Assembly: GCF_900176465.1 (NCBI RefSeq)
Contig: NZ_FWXR01000001.1
Location: 186,001-250,000 of the forward strand
Direction of reading: 5' to 3'
DNA from: Fulvimarina manganoxydans
Lineage (GTDB): Bacteria > Pseudomonadota > Alphaproteobacteria > Rhizobiales > Rhizobiaceae
Length of the DNA: 64,000 nt
This document shows, piece after piece, positions 60,055 through 64,000 of this stretch; position 1 is the first letter of the stretch; each line of letters opens with the position of its first letter. A program made the position numbers and the translations under genes. Under the pieces are notes generated by a model. The model saw nothing but the letters and a program-made list of their open reading frames with translations. It was not told the DNA's origin and ran no database searches.

Positions 60055-62418
60055 TCACGCGACCAGAGCCGGCTCCAGCTTTGGGTTCGCCTGGAGCGTG
60101 AGCGGCGCCTGTCCTTCGAGGGGGAGGCGGATCGTCACGATCGTGCCTTCGCCGAGCGTCGAGGCGATGCGCATCCGTCCGCCGTGAAGCTCGATGAGCG
60201 AGCGAGCGATGGCGAGGCCGAGGCCTGTGCCCTTCTTATTGCGGGTGAGCTCGCATTCGGTCTGTTCGAAGGGGCGGCCGAGCTTGGCGAGCGCCTCGCG
60301 CGCGATGCCCTGTCCGTGATCGGCGACGGAAATGATGGCTGCCTTGCCGCGAGCTTTCGCCTCGACACGGACCGTTCCGCCCGGCTCGCTGAATTTTACC
60401 GCGTTGGACATCAGGTTGAGAAGCACCTGCTTGATGGCGCGCTTGTCGGCCTTGAGGACGATGTCCTCGGCCGATGTCATCTCGATCGTGACGTTGCTGC
60501 GCCCGGCCGGGATGTCGATGATGCGCGTCGCCTCGCCGACCACGTCGGTCAGGGCGAAGACCTGCGGGGAAAGCTGGATCCGCCCCGCCTCGATCTTCGC
60601 CATGTCCAGAATGTCGTCGATCAGTCGCAGAAGGAATGCGCCGCTGTCGTGGATGTCTTCGACATATTCGGCATATTTCGGCGATCCGAGCGGGCCGAAG
60701 GTGCCATGGCGCAGGATTTCCGAGAAGCCGAGAATCGCATTGAGCGGCGTGCGCAACTCGTGGGACATATTGGCGAGGAACGTCGTCTTCGCACGCGAGG
60801 CGATCTCGGCTCGGTTCTTCTCGACCTTGAAGCTGGCATTCAGCTCCTGAAGCTGGGCGGCCTTGCGTTCGGCGTCGCGCTTGGTGTCCGTCAGGTCGCG
60901 AATGACCGCCATCAGACGGCGCTCGGATTCGTGCAGACGCGACTGCTGAAGCTTGAGCTGGGTGACGTCCGCGCCGATGGAAATGAAGCCATTGCGCGTG
61001 TGACGCTCGGATAGAAGCAACCAACGACCGTCCGGCATCAAAATTTCGGAGGCGCGTTCGCCTTCCTGGAATGTCGGGCTGGTGATGCTGCGGCTCTCGA
61101 TCGGCTTGCGGCTCTTCTTGATGATCGCACCGAGATGCGTGCCTTCCCGGGTGTCGCCTTCCGTCAGCCCGAAGATCGCGCGGTATTTGGAATTGCACAG
61201 GACGATCCGATCGTCCTCGTCACACAGAACGAAGGTCTCGGAGATATTCTCGATGGCGCTGTGCAGCTGGCGATGGGCTTCGCTCGTCTTCTCGGCCAGC
61301 GCCTGCTGGTCACTGACGTCGACGGCGATGCCGACCATGTGGATGTCGCCGTTGCGGGTGCGCGTGATCTCGGCGCGGGCGCGTAGCCACATATAGTCGC
61401 CGTGCTGGCGACGGATGCGGAAGGTGTGATCCACATGGCTGGCTTTTCCGGCGATGACGCCTCGGGCGATCCGCAGGGGATTGGCGTCCTGGGGATGAAG
61501 GAGAGGCTCGAGATCGCGAAAGCGCATCGGCTCCTCGCGGGGACGCATGCCGAGCATTTCGTAGAAGGAGGGTGAAAGATAGACGCTGCCGCGTGCCACG
61601 TCCCAATCCCACAGACCGCAATGGCCGAGGCAGAGCGCCGTGTCGACGAGATCGTGGGTCTCCTGATAGAGCGCATCCGCGTCCTGGGCGCGGCCTGCTT
61701 GTCGGAAATAGGCGTAGAGGATGACGAGCAGAATGAGGCTCGTCAGGGCAAAGAGCGTGACATTGACCGAGACGTCGCGCTTCCAAGTCGTCAGATAGTC
61801 GTCCGTCTGAAAGATCGTGACGAGGCCCAACTCGTCGTCGAGCTTGGCGCTGGCGGTCAGGACGTCCTCGCCTCGGTAGTCGCCAGAGATGATCGTGGCA
61901 CGATAGCCGAGGCTCAGTCGCTTCTTGGCAATGCCGAGAGTGCCGGCGAGATCATTACCGATCAGACCTTCCAGTCCCGGCATGGTCTGGACGATCTTGC
62001 CCGATTGGTCGCTGACGACGATATGGCGCCCGGCTTCCAGAAGCTCGGCCGGAAGACCGCTGGTCAAAAGGGTCTGGAGCGCTTCCAGCTTGTTGTTCGC
62101 GGCTTCGGCGCCGCTGCTTTCGGCGACCAACAAATGCGCGGCGATCAGAAGGTCGCGACGCACATCGCTCTCCAGCATGTCCCGCTGTTCGGCCAGCGCG
62201 GCGAAACGAATGAGCGCCGCGACGGCCAGAAAGGTGAGAATGAGAATGGGGATGGCTTGCCGGAGAAGGCGCTCCGACCCGACGATGCCACTATAGGCCG
62301 GCTCTGCAAGCACGCGGGCATAGCCCTTGACGCCGTGCCTGGATTCCAGCGGATACCCTATTTTAGACAATAGGATACCCGCCGACGCGAAGATCGCGTC
62401 AGCCCGCATGTTCAACAC
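60055..62418 (-). CDS. PAS-domain sensor histidine kinase (PleC/DivJ-like family)
   Basis: The 787-residue kinase has an N-terminal membrane helix (about 55-72), a periplasmic sensory stretch, a second helix (about 220-242), PAS domains (about 265-380, 390-500) and the kinase core: phosphoacceptor His553 in NMSHELRTPLNAILGFSE, then GPLGSPKYAEYVEDIHDSG and ATPase motifs NLMSNAVKFS, DHGQGI, GTGLGLAIARSL. The HisKA part closely resembles the PleC/DivJ/PdhS group that controls CtrA-dependent cell cycle in alphaproteobacteria; assignment to a particular one is open. No response regulator is adjacent. The upstream region has three GANTC sites. Confidence 0.88.
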   Translation of the reverse strand: MLNMRADAIFASAGILLSKIGYPLESRHGVKGYARVLAEPAYSGIVGSERLLRQAIPILILTFLAVAALIRFAALAEQRDMLESDVRRDLLIAAHLLVAESSGAEAANNKLEALQTLLTSGLPAELLEAGRHIVVSDQSGKIVQTMPGLEGLIGNDLAGTLGIAKKRLSLGYRATIISGDYRGEDVLTASAKLDDELGLVTIFQTDDYLTTWKRDVSVNVTLFALTSLILLVILYAYFRQAGRAQDADALYQETHDLVDTALCLGHCGLWDWDVARGSVYLSPSFYEMLGMRPREEPMRFRDLEPLLHPQDANPLRIARGVIAGKASHVDHTFRIRRQHGDYMWLRARAEITRTRNGDIHMVGIAVDVSDQQALAEKTSEAHRQLHSAIENISETFVLCDEDDRIVLCNSKYRAIFGLTEGDTREGTHLGAIIKKSRKPIESRSITSPTFQEGERASEILMPDGRWLLLSERHTRNGFISIGADVTQLKLQQSRLHESERRLMAVIRDLTDTKRDAERKAAQLQELNASFKVEKNRAEIASRAKTTFLANMSHELRTPLNAILGFSEILRHGTFGPLGSPKYAEYVEDIHDSGAFLLRLIDDILDMAKIEAGRIQLSPQVFALTDVVGEATRIIDIPAGRSNVTIEMTSAEDIVLKADKRAIKQVLLNLMSNAVKFSEPGGTVRVEAKARGKAAIISVADHGQGIAREALAKLGRPFEQTECELTRNKKGTGLGLAIARSLIELHGGRMRIASTLGEGTIVTIRLPLEGQAPLTLQANPKLEPALVA

Positions 62419-62434
62419 CCCGTAGCCGCATCAT

Positions 62435-62488
62435 AGTGATTCGGAACACCGCACGTCCGAATCACTTGGAATTCATCAGAGCCGAATC
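62435..62488 (-). promoter_or_regulatory. perfect inverted repeat and cluster of three GANTC sites
   Basis: AGTGATTCGGA (62435-62445) and TCCGAATCACT (62456-62466) form a perfect 11-base inverted repeat with a ten-base loop. GANTC methylation sites lie at 62438-62442, 62459-62463 and 62484-62488. The stretch stands 17 bases upstream of the kinase start and downstream of pepN. It may be a kinase promoter under CcrM/GcrA control or a weak pepN terminator. Confidence 0.45.
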
Positions 62489-62542
62489 AGCTTGTCCATA
62501 GCTGACGACGGGGTAAATTTTTCTCGGCAAGCCTTGACGGCA

Positions 62543-64000
62543 CTAGGCCAAGGTTCTGTCCACAATGTCCTTCAAGTCTGTGGACAACTGTGGCATCGCC
62601 GCCAATTTCCTCAGGGTCATCTCGGCCGCCTCGCAGCGTGTCGGCTCCAAGGTGCGCCAGGCGCGAAAGGCCGTGGCCAGACGCGCTGAAATTTGGGGGT
62701 TGATCGCGTCAAGTTCGGCAAGACGATCCGCGACCCAAGCATATCCAGCGCCATCGGCTCTGTGGAAAGCCACCGGATTTAGTCCCGCAAAGGACCCGAT
62801 CAGGGACCGGGCTCGATTGGGATTCCGTAACGTGAATCGCGGATGCGACAACAGTGTGTTCACTTTTTCTAGTCTAGACGCGCCCGGCGCTGCCGCCTGG
62901 ATCGCGAACCACTTGTCGAGCACGAGATCGTCGCGTTGATGCCGATCGTAGAAGGCCGCAAAGGCATCCTCCGTCTCCTTCGCATCGGGAAAGCGGAAGG
63001 CGAGGATCGTCAGCGCCGCTTGGCGATCGGTCATGTTGGAGGCGCGTGCAAAGCGCTCCGCTGCCCGCTGGGGCGAGCGATCGGCCAGGCAGAGATAGCC
63101 GAGGGCGCCGTTGGCAAGAGCCCGTCGGCCCGCACTCTCGGCGTCCGGCGAGAAGGCCTCGTCGGCGGGCGCGCCCGCGACGAGCCGCGCAAAGACCTCA
63201 GAACCGGTGTCGGCGATTTGTTGACGGGCCGCGTTCAAGGTTTCGAACACGGCGTCGGGATCAACATTGCGCCCGATGAGACGCGCGACTTCCGCCTCGC
63301 CCGGCAATGCCAGGATCTGCGCCCGGAAGGCCGGATCGAGAGCGTCGTCACCAGCGCTCGACACGATGGCGTCGACAACGCCCGCCGAAAGCGGCGTGGT
63401 GTTTTCCGAGGCGGGCTTGGCAGAGGCTGCCGCCAGCGTCTCGCCGAGAAGGTCGTTGAGAATGCGCCAGCGGTTGAACGGGTTCGGATCGAGGCGCGCG
63501 AGCGCGATCCGGTCGGCCTCGCTCTGCTCGTGCTTCAAGGTGACAGGCGCTGAAAAATCCCGGAGGACCGAGAGATAGGGTTTGCCGCCGACATTCTCGA
63601 AAACCAGCGTCTCGTTGGCTTCGGAAAGGTGGACGACACCGTCCAAAAGCTCGGCGCCATGGCTGGGGCTCACATCACGATCCTCGCCATTCGGCCCGAC
63701 AAGGCCGAGACGCACCGGCATGAGCATCGGCTCCGTGCCTGTTCCCGCCGCACCCTGTTCGAGCGACTGGCTGAGCGTCACGGTGTAGCGGTCGGACGCC
63801 TCCTCGTAACGCTCCTCGACGGTCAGCGTCGGGGTCCCGGCCTGATGGTACCAGAGCGCGAAACGCGACAGATCGGTGCCGGTCGCATCCTCGAAACAGG
63901 TCAGAAAGGCCTCGATCGTGGCCGCCTCGCCATCGTGCCGATCGAAGTAAAGGTCCATCCCGGCGCGAAAGCCTTCTTCGCCGAGAAGGGTGGCGATCAT
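62543..64000 (-). CDS. pepN: aminopeptidase N, C-terminal part (cut by the right edge)
   Basis: The 485 residues in view are the C-terminal half of an E. coli-type aminopeptidase N (M1 family): TDLSRFALWYHQAGTPTLTV, the beta domain, then the long helical domain (ALARLDPNPFNRWRILNDLL, NPNRARSLIGSFAGLNPVAF, HRADGAGYAWVADRL) that caps the active site. The catalytic HExxH zinc domain must lie beyond position 64000. The gene continues off the window, so the ATG at 64000 is not the start. Family length is about 870-880 residues. Confidence 0.92.
   Translation of the reverse strand: MIATLLGEEGFRAGMDLYFDRHDGEAATIEAFLTCFEDATGTDLSRFALWYHQAGTPTLTVEERYEEASDRYTVTLSQSLEQGAAGTGTEPMLMPVRLGLVGPNGEDRDVSPSHGAELLDGVVHLSEANETLVFENVGGKPYLSVLRDFSAPVTLKHEQSEADRIALARLDPNPFNRWRILNDLLGETLAAASAKPASENTTPLSAGVVDAIVSSAGDDALDPAFRAQILALPGEAEVARLIGRNVDPDAVFETLNAARQQIADTGSEVFARLVAGAPADEAFSPDAESAGRRALANGALGYLCLADRSPQRAAERFARASNMTDRQAALTILAFRFPDAKETEDAFAAFYDRHQRDDLVLDKWFAIQAAAPGASRLEKVNTLLSHPRFTLRNPNRARSLIGSFAGLNPVAFHRADGAGYAWVADRLAELDAINPQISARLATAFRAWRTLEPTRCEAAEMTLRKLAAMPQLSTDLKDIVDRTLA

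Overview
The window is high-GC DNA from an alphaproteobacterium, most likely of the order Hyphomicrobiales (Rhizobiales). Pointers are a DUF4167 protein, a yejABEF peptide importer with two substrate-binding proteins, the order SRP RNA-dnaX-ybaB-recR, a DnaX whose zinc-ribbon cysteines are mostly lost, a PleC/DivJ-type PAS histidine kinase, and rhizobial-style palindromic intergenic elements. Family (perhaps Aurantimonadaceae-like) is a guess. Most of the window is core chromosome; no phage, transposon, CRISPR array or rRNA operon was seen.

Left part (1-20 kb). After a gene start cut by the edge and a fumarylacetoacetate-hydrolase-family enzyme comes a complete GlgE-route operon: glgE, a fused treS-maltokinase gene and glgB. 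Together they turn trehalose into maltose, maltose 1-phosphate, linear alpha-glucan and then branched glucan. It ends at a strong terminator. Next come thiD, a DUF3095 protein and ubiG (opposite strand), lysC, ptsP, prfA-prmC (overlapping) and, behind a structured leader, the AT-hook-bearing DUF4167 gene.

Middle (20-45 kb). An SGNH hydrolase, a GNAT acetyltransferase, clpB, an aldo/keto reductase and rpsD are followed by an unassigned stretch with a good candidate small RNA, then a lone receiver protein. From 38.5 to 28.7 kb, on the minus strand, lies a peptide-uptake operon yejA-yejA-yejB-yejE ... yejF. Between yejE and yejF sit a PIN-toxin/antitoxin pair and a CDF metal-efflux gene. Further right are an unusual membrane-anchored cytochrome c with two heme domains, kdsB, pheA, an orphan YnjB-like binding protein and an SDR oxidoreductase.

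Right part (44-64 kb). recR, ybaB, dnaX and the SRP RNA form a minus-strand set, with three palindromic elements between recR and ybaB. HIT and nudC genes lead into a roughly 2.3 kb lower-GC accessory stretch with two unrecognised proteins. It ends at the 3' end of a tRNA-Ile2(CAU) gene. Then follow metH (with an inverted-repeat candidate operator), a cysQ-like phosphatase, a diguanylate cyclase, an exopolysaccharide priming transferase, a large PAS histidine kinase with a cluster of GANTC sites upstream, and the 3' half of pepN, cut by the right edge.
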